DNA of 64,000 bases. Origin: Bergeyella porcorum (lineage in GTDB: Bacteria > Bacteroidota > Bacteroidia > Flavobacteriales > Weeksellaceae). The stretch's first letter is position 1; each line of letters begins with the position of its first letter. Made by a program: the position numbers and the translations under genes. The DNA lies in the NCBI RefSeq assembly GCF_042427575.1, contig NZ_JBHMFD010000007.1, positions 310,001 to 374,000 of the forward strand, in the 5' to 3' direction. Of this stretch, positions 42,735 to 50,559 are shown piece by piece. The notes below the pieces were generated by a model. That model made no database searches, was not told the DNA's origin, and worked only from the letters and a program-made list of their open reading frames with translations.

Positions 42735-43568
42735 ATGAAAACAGAAGAAATAAAACAGCTTTTTGAGCAATTTGAAAACGCATCTTCTACCATAGAAGAT
42801 GTGGAATGCTGGAGTGCAAGAGAATTGCAGAAATTATTAGGCTACTCTCAATGGAGAAATTTTGAAACTGCCATAGAAAAAGCAAAAACAGCTTGCGAAA
42901 ATGCAGGAGAAGAAATAACCTATCATTTTGCTGGCGTCAGCAAAACGATAGCAATGCCCAAAGGTGCTGAAAAAGAAATAGATGATATTCTCCTCACACG
43001 CTACGCTTGCTACCTTATCGCACAAAATGGCGATAGCCGAAAACCTGAAATTTCGTTTGCACAGAATTATTTTGCAGTTCAGACAAGAAAAGCTGAAATT
43101 ATAGAAGAGCGACTTTTGGAATACGAACGCGTAAAAGCAAGAGAAAAACTCAGCCAAACAGAAACTCAACTCTCGGGAATTTTGTACCAAAGAGGAATAG
43201 ATAGTAAAGGATTTGCCGTCATTAGAAGCAAAGGTGACCAAGCGTTGTTTAATTTATCTACTTTGGCATTAAAGAAAAAACTGGGCGTTCCTGAAAAAAG
43301 ACCCGTTGCGGATTTCTTACCCACTATCAATATCAAAGCAAAAGATTTAGCCGCCGAAATGACAGGACTTAATGTTCAATCCAAAGATTTATCTGGGCAA
43401 CCCAAAATAGAAAAAGAACACATTGACAATAATAAAGCTGTGAGAAATATGCTCACGCAAAGAGGAATTATCCCTGAAAACCTTCCTCCAGCCGAAGATG
43501 TAAAAAAGGTAGAAAGAAAACACAAAAGTGAAGAGAAAAAAATTATCCCAAAAGGAAAGAAGAAATAA
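42735..43568 (+). CDS. DinD-like DNA damage-inducible protein
   Basis: A 277-residue homologue of E. coli DinD (274 residues), an SOS-induced protein reported to antagonise RecA filaments. The N-terminal BRO-N-like region (about 18-120) shows WSARELQKLLGYSQWRNFETAI and LLTRYACYLIAQNGD, and the FAQNYFAVQTRKAE helix follows. The end is extremely Lys-rich (KKVERKHKSEEKKIIPKGKKK is the last ~21 residues, in two parts). Flavobacteriia generally lack a classical LexA regulon, so control by the adjacent XRE protein is my inference. Seven bases separate it from the kinase gene. Confidence 0.85.
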   Translation: MKTEEIKQLFEQFENASSTIEDVECWSARELQKLLGYSQWRNFETAIEKAKTACENAGEEITYHFAGVSKTIAMPKGAEKEIDDILLTRYACYLIAQNGDSRKPEISFAQNYFAVQTRKAEIIEERLLEYERVKAREKLSQTETQLSGILYQRGIDSKGFAVIRSKGDQALFNLSTLALKKKLGVPEKRPVADFLPTINIKAKDLAAEMTGLNVQSKDLSGQPKIEKEHIDNNKAVRNMLTQRGIIPENLPPAEDVKKVERKHKSEEKKIIPKGKKK

Positions 43569-43574
43569 AGCAAA

Positions 43575-44201
43575 ATGAGCAAATTTATTTTTGTCGTAGG
43601 AGCAATAGCAGCTGGCAAAACCACCTTTATGGAAAAGAAACTCTATAATGGGAATCATCATCAGTGCAATTTTTTCGACCACGACCAAGCTAAACTGATG
43701 ATACACCTCTACGCTCCTGATAAAAAAGAAATAAGTGACCTGAATCTTGGCCACGCTCTGAATAATGCCATAAAAGATAGTTTAGAGAATGACAAGGATT
43801 TTATGATGCAGATTCATTTTACTAATGAACAATTGAGCCAAATCAACGCCTACTTTCATCAATATAAAAATAGGTTTAATTTTGCAGCTCATTTCATTGC
43901 AGTAAATGACTTGAAAATTTTGAGAGATAGAGCCAATAAACGGGAACTTCTCGGAGGACATTCTTCACAAGGAAAATCCATTGAAAAATCCTTTCGTCAA
44001 TCTTTCAAAAATTTTATAACCTATCTTCCGAATTTCAAAAAAGCTACAATTTGGGATAATTCCAAAGAGTTTGGATTTACAGCAATGCAGGAGCAATTCA
44101 TTTTTGAGGAAGGAAATTTAATTTATAAAAATCCTGAAATCACAGATTATTCTCAAAAGTTATTAGAAGAAATTTTATCTTTACAATCAAAATCATTTTA
44201 A
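43575..44201 (+). CDS. Zeta toxin-like P-loop kinase
   Basis: A 208-residue P-loop protein. Walker A is GAIAAGKTT (9-17), an acidic Asp follows in FFDHDQAK, and a zeta-type RANKRELLGGHSSQGKSIEKSF stretch lies around 118-140, in parts resembling the R..GGH..i...R motif of zeta toxins and related kinases. True zeta toxins phosphorylate UDP-GlcNAc. The substrate here is unknown. There is no epsilon-type antitoxin next to it. The XRE or Uma2 partner may serve that role, or the protein may act as an RNA/nucleotide kinase. It ends two bases before the Uma2 gene. Confidence 0.72.
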   Translation: MSKFIFVVGAIAAGKTTFMEKKLYNGNHHQCNFFDHDQAKLMIHLYAPDKKEISDLNLGHALNNAIKDSLENDKDFMMQIHFTNEQLSQINAYFHQYKNRFNFAAHFIAVNDLKILRDRANKRELLGGHSSQGKSIEKSFRQSFKNFITYLPNFKKATIWDNSKEFGFTAMQEQFIFEEGNLIYKNPEITDYSQKLLEEILSLQSKSF

Positions 44202-44203
44202 TT

Positions 44204-44791
44204 ATGGAAAAAATAACAGACATCAACCAATTAGATTTAAATAAAGTTTATTCCTATGCCGATTATCTCCTTTGGAAATTTGAGGAAAGAATAGAACTCA
44301 TAAAAGGCAAAATTTTCAGAATGTCTCCCGCTCCCAGCAGGAAACATCAGGATATTTCTGGAAATATTTACAGAAAATTTTTCACTTTATTCAATAGGCA
44401 GCCGTGCAAATTATACTATGCTCCATTTGATGTAAGATTTCCAAAAGAAACCACCGAAAACGAAACTATCTATACCGTAGTTCAGCCAGACCTTTGTATT
44501 ATTTGTGATGAAAACAAATTGGACGATAGAGGTTGCATCGGTGCCCCCGATTTGATTGTGGAAATCCTCTCCCCTGGAAATTCTAAAAAAGAACTCAAAA
44601 ATAAATTTGAACTTTATGAAGAATCTGGTGTAAGAGAATATTGGATTGTAAACCCTCTTGATGAGGTGGTTTATATCCATACTTTGGAAAACGGAAAATA
44701 CAAAGGTGCATTTCCTATCACAGATGATTACATTCATTCGGAAATTTTTCCAGAGATAAAAATCCATACCGATGAAGTTTTTAAAGTGTAA
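44204..44791 (+). CDS. Uma2-family putative endonuclease (DUF820)
   Basis: A 195-residue protein with the Uma2 PD-(D/E)xK fold. Family residues are present: Glu in RIELIKGKIFRMSPAP (about 30-45), Asp in VQPDLCIICDE (about 93-103), PDLIVEILSPGN with its Glu (about 116-127), and the Lys in KNKFELYEESGVREYWIVNP. Uma2 proteins are abundant in cyanobacteria and some Bacteroidota and are presumed nucleases, sometimes tied to mobile elements. Activity is inferred. It is last in the operon. A parS site starts 12 bases after the stop. Confidence 0.85.
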   Translation: MEKITDINQLDLNKVYSYADYLLWKFEERIELIKGKIFRMSPAPSRKHQDISGNIYRKFFTLFNRQPCKLYYAPFDVRFPKETTENETIYTVVQPDLCIICDENKLDDRGCIGAPDLIVEILSPGNSKKELKNKFELYEESGVREYWIVNPLDEVVYIHTLENGKYKGAFPITDDYIHSEIFPEIKIHTDEVFKV

Positions 44792-44802
44792 AACCAATAC
44801 GA

Positions 44803-44818
44803 TGTTTCACGTGAAACA
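44803..44818. other. parS: parS centromere site, perfect consensus
   Basis: TGTTTCACGTGAAACA is an exact 16-bp match to the canonical ParB-binding palindrome, extended to an 18-bp palindrome by flanking A/T. It lies in the Uma2-mnmG gap. A second site is at 46770-46785. parS sites cluster near chromosome origins. Confidence 0.92.
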
Positions 44819-44851
44819 TTAACTTTTAACATTAAACTTTTTAACTATAAA

Positions 44852-46714
44852 ATGATAAACGAAACATACGATGTCATCGTAGTAGGTGCAGGACACGCAG
44901 GAAACGAAGCCGCGGCCGCAGCCGCTAACCTCGGTTCTAAAACCCTCCTCATCACGATGAATATGGAGACCATCGGAAAAATGAGCTGCAATCCCGCAAT
45001 GGGAGGTATCGCCAAAGGACAAATCGTAAGAGAAATAGATGCCCTAGGAGGATACTCAGGGATTATTGCGGATAAATCTGCCATTCAGTTTAAAATGCTC
45101 AACCTCTCCAAAGGTCCAGCAATGTGGTCACCACGAACCCAGAACGACCGTATGCTCTTCGCTGAAGAATGGCGTCTTGCATTAGAAAACACGCCTAATT
45201 TGGATTTTTTTCAAGATATGGTAAAAAGCCTTATCCTAGAAAACAATCGCGTTGCGGGAGTTATCACCTCCATTGGAGTAGAATTCCGAGCAAAATCCGT
45301 TGTGCTTACCAATGGAACTTTCCTTAATGGACTTATCCATATCGGGGAAAAACAACTTGGCGGTGGTAGAATGGGCGAACCTAGAGCCTTTGGAATTACA
45401 GAACAACTGGTATCTCTAGGCTTCGATGCTGGAAGAATGAAAACTGGAACACCCGTGCGTGTGGATGGTAGAAGTATTGATTTTTCTAAAATGGAAGAAC
45501 AAAAAGGCGATGAAAATCCACAAAAATTCTCCTACCTCGATACACCAAAACTTACCCAACAGCGTTCTTGCTACATCACCTATACCAACGAAACGGTACA
45601 CGAAATTCTCCGTGAAGGCTTCGACAGAAGCCCAATGTTCAACGGAACTATTCAAAGTTTAGGCCCGAGATATTGCCCAAGTATTGAGGATAAAATCAAT
45701 CGTTTTGCAGAACGAAACAGACATCAGATTTTCGCGGAACCAGAAGGCTGGAAAACCATAGAATATTATATCAATGGATTCAGCTCTTCCCTACCTGAAG
45801 ATATTCAAATCAAAGCTTTGAGACAAATCCCAGGGTTTGAAAACGCCAAAGTTTTCCGTCCAGGATACGCTATTGAATACGACTACTTCCCTCCTACCCA
45901 ACTCAACCATACCTTAGAAACCAAGCTAATAGAAAACCTCTATTTCGCTGGTCAAATCAATGGAACCACTGGATACGAGGAAGCCGCAGGACAAGGTCTC
46001 ATCGCGGGAATTAACGCTCACAATAAAGTTCACGGGAAAGAACCTTTCATCCTCAGCAGAGATGAAGCCTATATCGGTGTACTAATAGACGACCTCATCA
46101 CGAAAGGAACCGAAGAACCTTATCGTATGTTTACTTCCAGAGCAGAGTATAGACTCTTACTAAGACAAGATAATGCTGACATCCGATTAACCGAGAAATC
46201 ACATCAAATAGGGCTAGCTAACGATGAGAGAATGAGGAAAGTAGAAGAAAAAATAAAACAAAGCGAAGAGCTAGAAAATTTCCTCCGCGAAACATCTTTA
46301 AAGCCAAAACAAATCAATCCTATTTTAGAAGAAATAGAGTCTAACCCTGTAGATCAGGCTTATCGTGCATCTCAGTTTCTCACCCGTCCAAATATTACTT
46401 TAAGTAAATTGGATAAATTAGAGATTATCAGTGAAGTAAGTTCTAAATACTCTGATGAAGTGAGAGAACAAGCGGAAATCAACATTAAATACAAAGGTTA
46501 TATCGACAAAGAAAAAGAAAATGTAGCCAAACTCCAAAGATTGGAAAATATTAAAATTCCAAAAGATTTTGATTTCTCTAAAATCTCAAGTTTATCTGCG
46601 GAAGCCAAACAAAAACTCAATTTGGTAAAACCTAAAACCATTGCCCAAGCAGGACGCATCAGTGGTGTTTCCCCAGCAGACATCAATGTTTTATTGATAT
46701 ACTTAGGAAGATAA
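44852..46714 (+). CDS. mnmG: tRNA uridine-5-carboxymethylaminomethyl(34) synthesis protein MnmG
   Basis: FAD-dependent tRNA wobble-uridine modification enzyme, acting with MnmE in the cytoplasm. The 620 residues match the family. The FAD-binding start is VIVVGAGHAGNEAAAAAANL (about 7-26), GIAKGQIVREIDALGG lies near 50, the MnmG signature GGGRMGEPRA is near 170, and a second nucleotide-binding segment is LYFAGQINGTTGYEEAA (about 366-382). The C-terminal MnmE-interacting helices end AQAGRISGVSPADINVLLIYL. It lies between two parS sites. In many bacteria mnmG (gidA) is origin-proximal. Confidence 0.97.
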   Translation: MINETYDVIVVGAGHAGNEAAAAAANLGSKTLLITMNMETIGKMSCNPAMGGIAKGQIVREIDALGGYSGIIADKSAIQFKMLNLSKGPAMWSPRTQNDRMLFAEEWRLALENTPNLDFFQDMVKSLILENNRVAGVITSIGVEFRAKSVVLTNGTFLNGLIHIGEKQLGGGRMGEPRAFGITEQLVSLGFDAGRMKTGTPVRVDGRSIDFSKMEEQKGDENPQKFSYLDTPKLTQQRSCYITYTNETVHEILREGFDRSPMFNGTIQSLGPRYCPSIEDKINRFAERNRHQIFAEPEGWKTIEYYINGFSSSLPEDIQIKALRQIPGFENAKVFRPGYAIEYDYFPPTQLNHTLETKLIENLYFAGQINGTTGYEEAAGQGLIAGINAHNKVHGKEPFILSRDEAYIGVLIDDLITKGTEEPYRMFTSRAEYRLLLRQDNADIRLTEKSHQIGLANDERMRKVEEKIKQSEELENFLRETSLKPKQINPILEEIESNPVDQAYRASQFLTRPNITLSKLDKLEIISEVSSKYSDEVREQAEINIKYKGYIDKEKENVAKLQRLENIKIPKDFDFSKISSLSAEAKQKLNLVKPKTIAQAGRISGVSPADINVLLIYLGR

Positions 46715-46720
46715 TCTATT

Positions 46721-46752
46721 AAGAGGTATTTTGAATTTTCATTATACCTCTT
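46721..46752 (+). terminator. Terminator of mnmG
   Basis: Nine-base stem (46721-46729 with 46744-46752) followed by a T-rich tail, six bases after the stop. Confidence 0.8.
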
Positions 46753-46769
46753 TTATAAAACAAACCAAA

Positions 46770-46785
46770 TGTTCCACGTGAAACA
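46770..46785. other. parS: Second parS site (15 of 16)
   Basis: TGTTCCACGTGAAACA differs from the canonical site at one base. The surrounding bases (AACCAA before, CAT after) resemble those at the first parS, so the two sites may be duplicates. Confidence 0.85.
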
Positions 46786-46797
46786 TCATCTTTTACA

Positions 46798-47430
46798 ATG
46801 AATAAAATAACGCCACTATTCCTATTAGCACTCTTTAGTTGTAACACGCAATCTTTCTATAAACACGCTCAAAATGGAGATTTAATCTTCGTAGAAGCTC
46901 AAAAAGAAAAACTATCAGGAGCCATTAGCCGTGTTACAGCCAAGAACGATAATGTATTATCCTACGACCATCTTGGACTCGTGGAAACCGATGGCAAGAA
47001 TAAATACATCCTACACGCTGCCCCTGAAAATGGTTCGGAGAAAATCCCTTTAAAAAGCTTTATCAAAGCCAATAAAAAAGAAAATAGAACCCAAAGCCTT
47101 TACCGCCTGAAACAAAACCATCAACATTGCATCCCATCAGCCATTGAAAAAGCTAATACAATGCTGGGAAAACCTTATAATACCGCTTACATTTTAAATG
47201 AAAATGCGTATTATTGCTCCGATTTTGTGGAAAGAACCTTTAGAGATTGTAAGATTTTTGAACTTCAGCCAATGACTTTCATTAACCCTAAAACACAGAA
47301 AACCGATGACTATTGGCAAAAATTTTACGATGAACTTCACCTCAAAGTTCCCGAAGGAGAACTAGGTTGCAATCCCAACGGACTTTCCCAATCTAACAAA
47401 ATAGAAAAAATACAAATGCTAAAACCGTAA
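46798..47430 (+). CDS. YiiX/YebB-like NlpC/P60-family cysteine hydrolase, lipoprotein
   Basis: A 210-residue probable lipoprotein (MNKITPLFLLALFSC, lipidated Cys15) with a permuted papain-fold (YiiX/YebB) hydrolase domain. HAQNGDLIFVEA opens the fold, His in LSYDHLGLVE is a catalytic candidate, and the nucleophile Cys sits in NAYYCSDFVERTF. It may cleave amide or ester bonds in peptidoglycan or lipids. The substrate is unknown. Its stop overlaps the methyltransferase ATG by one base (TAATG), so they are co-translated. Confidence 0.85.
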   Translation: MNKITPLFLLALFSCNTQSFYKHAQNGDLIFVEAQKEKLSGAISRVTAKNDNVLSYDHLGLVETDGKNKYILHAAPENGSEKIPLKSFIKANKKENRTQSLYRLKQNHQHCIPSAIEKANTMLGKPYNTAYILNENAYYCSDFVERTFRDCKIFELQPMTFINPKTQKTDDYWQKFYDELHLKVPEGELGCNPNGLSQSNKIEKIQMLKP

Positions 47431-48338
47431 TGAAAATAAAAGACCATTTCCTTACACAAGAAGAATTTGAACTCCAAGAAACCAACATTCCTGGTGTGCT
47501 AAAAACCTATCCTATCCCGGAGAATATAGGGAAATACTACGAAAGCAAAGATTATATATCTCACCACCAAGATAGCGGAAGCCTTAAAGAACAACTCTAC
47601 AAACTTCTTCAAAAATTCAACTTGAAGTATAAGAAAAATATTGTACAGAAAGCATTCCCCCTATCCCCCAAAGGGGGTAAAAACGCCAAAGAACATCATA
47701 TTGATGAGAATAACAATAATATTCCCCCTTCGGGGGATGGGGGGACACAGAAGCTCGTATTAGATTACGGATGTGGTGCGGGAGAGTTTGTGAAGTTTAT
47801 TGCCGAAGATTTTAAAACCTTCGGATTTGAACCCAATGAAAATGCCCGAAAATTTGCCCAACAAAAATCTCCTAAAACCACTTTCCTCTCCTCCCCTACC
47901 CTTTCGGAAATAGAAGATGGAAGTCTAGACCTCATTACCCTTTGGCATGTTTTTGAACATATAGAAAATCAATCAGAAATGCTTTCCGTATTTCATCGGA
48001 AACTAAAACCTAATGGAAAACTCATCATTGCTGTGCCCAACCATACCTCGTATGATGGGCAAAAGTATAAAGCATTCTGGGCAGCGTATGATGTGCCAAG
48101 ACATATTTTTCATTTTTCTAGAGAGGGAATGCTCCGCCTGATGAACAATAAAGATTGGCAAGTAGAAAATATTGCCCCTCTCCTACTCGACTCCTATTAT
48201 ATCTCTATGCTGAGTGAAAAATACAGAAAAAATCCACTTTTTTGGCTTTTTGGAGGAGTTCACGGAGCGATTTCTAATTTTAAAGCGTTAAAAACGGGCG
48301 AATTTTCCAGTTTGATATATACAGTCGGAAAAATTTAG
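47430..48338 (+). CDS. Class I SAM-dependent methyltransferase with an in-frame palindromic insertion
   Basis: A 302-residue methyltransferase. The SAM-binding motif I is LVLDYGCGAGEFVKF (about 107-121), with DLITLWHVFEHIEN as motif IV-like and a later GKLIIAVPNH strand. The N-terminal part (about 1-75) resembles zinc-less members found with O-antigen or ubiquinone-type methyltransferases. Residues about 77-105 (PLSPKGGKNAKEH ... PPSGDGG) are encoded by a GC-rich inverted-repeat element inserted in frame between this part and the SAM fold. The reading frame stays open. Substrate unknown. Confidence 0.85.
   Translation: MKIKDHFLTQEEFELQETNIPGVLKTYPIPENIGKYYESKDYISHHQDSGSLKEQLYKLLQKFNLKYKKNIVQKAFPLSPKGGKNAKEHHIDENNNNIPPSGDGGTQKLVLDYGCGAGEFVKFIAEDFKTFGFEPNENARKFAQQKSPKTTFLSSPTLSEIEDGSLDLITLWHVFEHIENQSEMLSVFHRKLKPNGKLIIAVPNHTSYDGQKYKAFWAAYDVPRHIFHFSREGMLRLMNNKDWQVENIAPLLLDSYYISMLSEKYRKNPLFWLFGGVHGAISNFKALKTGEFSSLIYTVGKI
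47657..47744. mobile_element. 88-bp MITE-like palindromic element inside the methyltransferase gene
   Basis: Two 21-bp terminal arms (47657-47677 and 47724-47744) are inverted repeats matching at 19 of 21 positions. Each arm is itself a C5...G5 hairpin. The 46 bases between them are AT-rich. The GC-rich arms stand out sharply from the surrounding coding sequence. Similar C/G-run palindromes are scattered in Flavobacteriia genomes. Confidence 0.75.
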
Positions 48339-48384
48339 AAAATGGATTTTTGACACATTTCTGAAGGTCGATTTTTGAGTGATT

Positions 48385-48413
48385 TTTGAAAATTATGGTA
48401 AAAAGTAAATTTG
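48385..48413 (+). promoter_or_regulatory. Orphan promoter (TTTG-N17-TAAATTTG)
   Basis: A -33 TTTG (48385-48388) and a -7 TAAATTTG (48406-48413) are 17 bases apart. No gene on this strand follows before the terminator at 48601. Confidence 0.6.
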
Positions 48414-48419
48414 TAATAC

Positions 48420-48631
48420 AAACCAAAAGCTATGGAAATTTTATTTTTTTACTTTTAGAGTTGACTTTGTTAGAGAATATTTTGAACCCAGTGCAGGGAA
48501 GGCTGGGCACCTACTTTCAGAAGAATTTCCATAAGCAAAACCAAAAATACATTAACATTTGAAGATATTAATGAATAAAACTAAACTTTTAGTTTAAAAC
48601 AAAAAAGCACCATCTCAGTTGGTGCTTTTTT
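48420..48631 (+). ncRNA. Candidate small non-coding RNA
   Basis: The predicted transcript runs from about 48420 to the terminator. Its first bases (48429-48440, GCTATGGAAATT) pair with 48524-48536 (AATTTCCATAAGC, one bulge), closing a ~108-nt fold. Inside, CCCAG (48487-48491) pairs with CTGGG (48503-48507) around a GCAGGGAAGG loop. The only ATG opens an eight-codon frame. No Rfam family is recognised: an SRP-like reading fails for lack of the GGAA/AGCAG core. Confidence 0.4.
48601..48631. terminator. Bidirectional terminator
   Basis: A perfect 12-base stem (48601-48612 with 48620-48631), loop of seven, with A and T runs on both sides. It serves the convergent GLPGLI gene and the plus-strand transcript. 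A smaller perfect hairpin precedes it at 48578-48595. Confidence 0.88.
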
Positions 48632-48640
48632 AGTATCATT

Positions 48641-49471
48641 TCATTTCTCTGGGTATTTCACAGCGTTTTTCAGGTCTATGGGATTCTCTGCTCTTAGCCT
48701 TTTTTGAATTTCCAGCGTTTCCGCATTATAATTAATCCTCTCCCCTACCTCTCCCAAGTGCTCGTTGGGTCTTTTTCCTGCCTTAAATTCCTTAAATGGG
48801 TCTAAGTAATAGTTCGTTTTCAGCTTATGAATATTCTTTATGGAAAGCTTTATTGGTGTTTTTCCATAGTAAGTTTCCAAAAAATTACTGGTATCATATA
48901 CCTCGTCCAAGACTTTATTCTGTAAAAACTGAAAAATATACTCCTTGTTCTCATCTTGTATTTCCAAAATAAGCCCTGGTAATCCGTAGAATTTATAAGG
49001 TCCATAGGGAATATCCAAATCTTTAGCAAACCAAGCCACCCAATTTCTTCCCCCAAAGGTAGTGGTAGCCTTCTGAGTTTTATAACCACTAATTTCTTTA
49101 GATTCTTGATGCAATTCCCATTTTATCTCATCTTGTGTTTCGTAGGAGAAAACATCATTTAGATTCGCTTCATAGTTAGTAGTAATCCCCGACTTTAAAT
49201 CCTTTGAAAACCGCTCTACGAACCTTGGTGTAGCAAAAAACACATCTCCCGTTTTGGAGTTTTTATTGATGGAATCATATTTAATATAATCTGCGGCATA
49301 AGACTTTATATTGTCTTTATTAATATCCGTTACAATCATCTCTTTGTAATAACCTTCCATCCCTTTATACCGTTTAGAAAAAACAGAATAATACAAACGA
49401 TGGGTCTGTGCAAATGTAAAAGCAACAAATACAAACACTAATACGAGTGAAAATTGAAACTTTGTTTTCAT
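48641..49471 (-). CDS. GLPGLI-family exported protein
   Basis: A 276-residue exported protein: signal peptide MKTKFQFSLVLVFVFVAFTFA, then a beta-rich domain with the name-giving motif in YKFYGLPGLILEIQD (about 154-168). GLPGLI proteins are frequent in Bacteroidota, often next to TonB-dependent receptors, and are of unknown function, probably periplasmic or outer-membrane associated. Here no receptor is adjacent. It has a strong terminator 10 bases after the stop. The upstream 190 bases are AT-rich with no clear promoter. Confidence 0.85.
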   Translation of the reverse strand: MKTKFQFSLVLVFVFVAFTFAQTHRLYYSVFSKRYKGMEGYYKEMIVTDINKDNIKSYAADYIKYDSINKNSKTGDVFFATPRFVERFSKDLKSGITTNYEANLNDVFSYETQDEIKWELHQESKEISGYKTQKATTTFGGRNWVAWFAKDLDIPYGPYKFYGLPGLILEIQDENKEYIFQFLQNKVLDEVYDTSNFLETYYGKTPIKLSIKNIHKLKTNYYLDPFKEFKAGKRPNEHLGEVGERINYNAETLEIQKRLRAENPIDLKNAVKYPEK

Positions 49472-49686
49472 TGAATTTATTTTATTTGGGTTAAAAATTT
49501 ATTTTTCTAATAAAACGTTTTTATCAATGGATGAGAATTTTTTGATATTCTTAATGCTATTATTGATTTTTATCGCATAAAATTATATGAAATAAATCAT
49601 ATATACAATATTTTTTTGCTTTTTTACTCAATGAAAGCTGTTGGCAGTTACAATCTTATTCCCTACTTTTACAAAAAATACGAAAA

Positions 49687-50481
49687 ATGACTTTCAGAGG
49701 ACAATTATTAAAAATGTCTACCCAACTAGCAGAGCCTATACAATATTATCTGAATCTTTCTAATGATTTGCTCCACATCAATGCCCTGATAGGGAAAACC
49801 ATCAGAATAAAACACATTGGCTATCAATGCGTCAATTGCGATAGTGATGAAAAATTATTCCGAATGGGATTCTGCAAAAAATGCTTCTTTGAAAGTCCCT
49901 ATGCCAGTGAAAGCATCATCCGCCCAGAGCTTTCCCGTGCTCACCTCGGCGAGGAAGAAAGAGATTTGGAGGTAGAAAAAGAAATACAACTGGTGCCACA
50001 CATTGTCTATCTTGCCTATACGGGCGATGTAAAAGTGGGCGTTACCAGAGCACACCAAGTGCCTACCAGATGGATAGACCAAGGAGCTACCTTTGCCCTT
50101 CCCATCGCTAAAACCAATAACCGCTATGAGGCAGGCGTGATAGAAGTAGCTCTAAAACAATACCTTCCAGACAAAACCAATTATAAAAAAATGCTGGAAA
50201 ACGATTTTGAAGGCGAAGTAGATTTGGCTACTTTCCGTAATGAAATAGAACAATACTTCCCCGAAGAGTTGAAACAGTTTTACACCTTAGATGGCGAAAT
50301 CCAAAAACTGGATTTTCCCTACCAAAAACCTGAAAAAGTGTCGGTTTTCACCTTAGAAAAGCAACCAGAGTTTGAGGGAGTGCTCTGTGGTATCAAAGGG
50401 CAATACCTCGCCTTTGAAGGAGGACAGATGATGAATGTCCGCAGCCACGAAGGCTATGTAATAGAGCTTAGCATTGGCTAA
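49687..50481 (+). CDS. DUF2797-family protein
   Basis: A 264-residue cytoplasmic protein of the DUF2797 family. It has a zinc-ribbon-like CVNCDSDEKLFRMGFCKKC (two CxxC, about 48-66), a GIY-YIG-like core (VYLAYTGDVKVGVTRAHQVP, about 107-126, then TRWIDQGA) and ETHR-like NRYEAGVIEVALKQYL. The resemblance to GIY-YIG nucleases suggests nucleic-acid binding or cleavage, but no function is established. An alternative ATG at 49714 would remove nine residues. It stands alone. Confidence 0.82.
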   Translation: MTFRGQLLKMSTQLAEPIQYYLNLSNDLLHINALIGKTIRIKHIGYQCVNCDSDEKLFRMGFCKKCFFESPYASESIIRPELSRAHLGEEERDLEVEKEIQLVPHIVYLAYTGDVKVGVTRAHQVPTRWIDQGATFALPIAKTNNRYEAGVIEVALKQYLPDKTNYKKMLENDFEGEVDLATFRNEIEQYFPEELKQFYTLDGEIQKLDFPYQKPEKVSVFTLEKQPEFEGVLCGIKGQYLAFEGGQMMNVRSHEGYVIELSIG

Positions 50482-50559
50482 ATTTTGAAATATTAAGAAA
50501 AGAATTTATAAAATAGCCCTCAAAATTTCATCTATCTTTGCAATCTTAAAAGCAAGTGA

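Larger units (their letters stand above)
48339..48640. other. Intergenic region with orphan promoter, candidate small RNA and terminator
   Basis: About 302 bases between convergent genes, detailed in the separate entries. The first 45 bases contain three GATTTTTGA-like copies. Confidence 0.6.

Noticed and set aside
42353..44791. XRE-DinD-zeta-Uma2 as a prophage remnant
   Set aside because: No integrase, structural or lysis genes, and no att-like repeats found on its two sides.
48486..48510. Bacterial SRP (4.5S) RNA core in the candidate small RNA
   Set aside because: The conserved GGAA tetraloop with AGCAG partner strand is missing.
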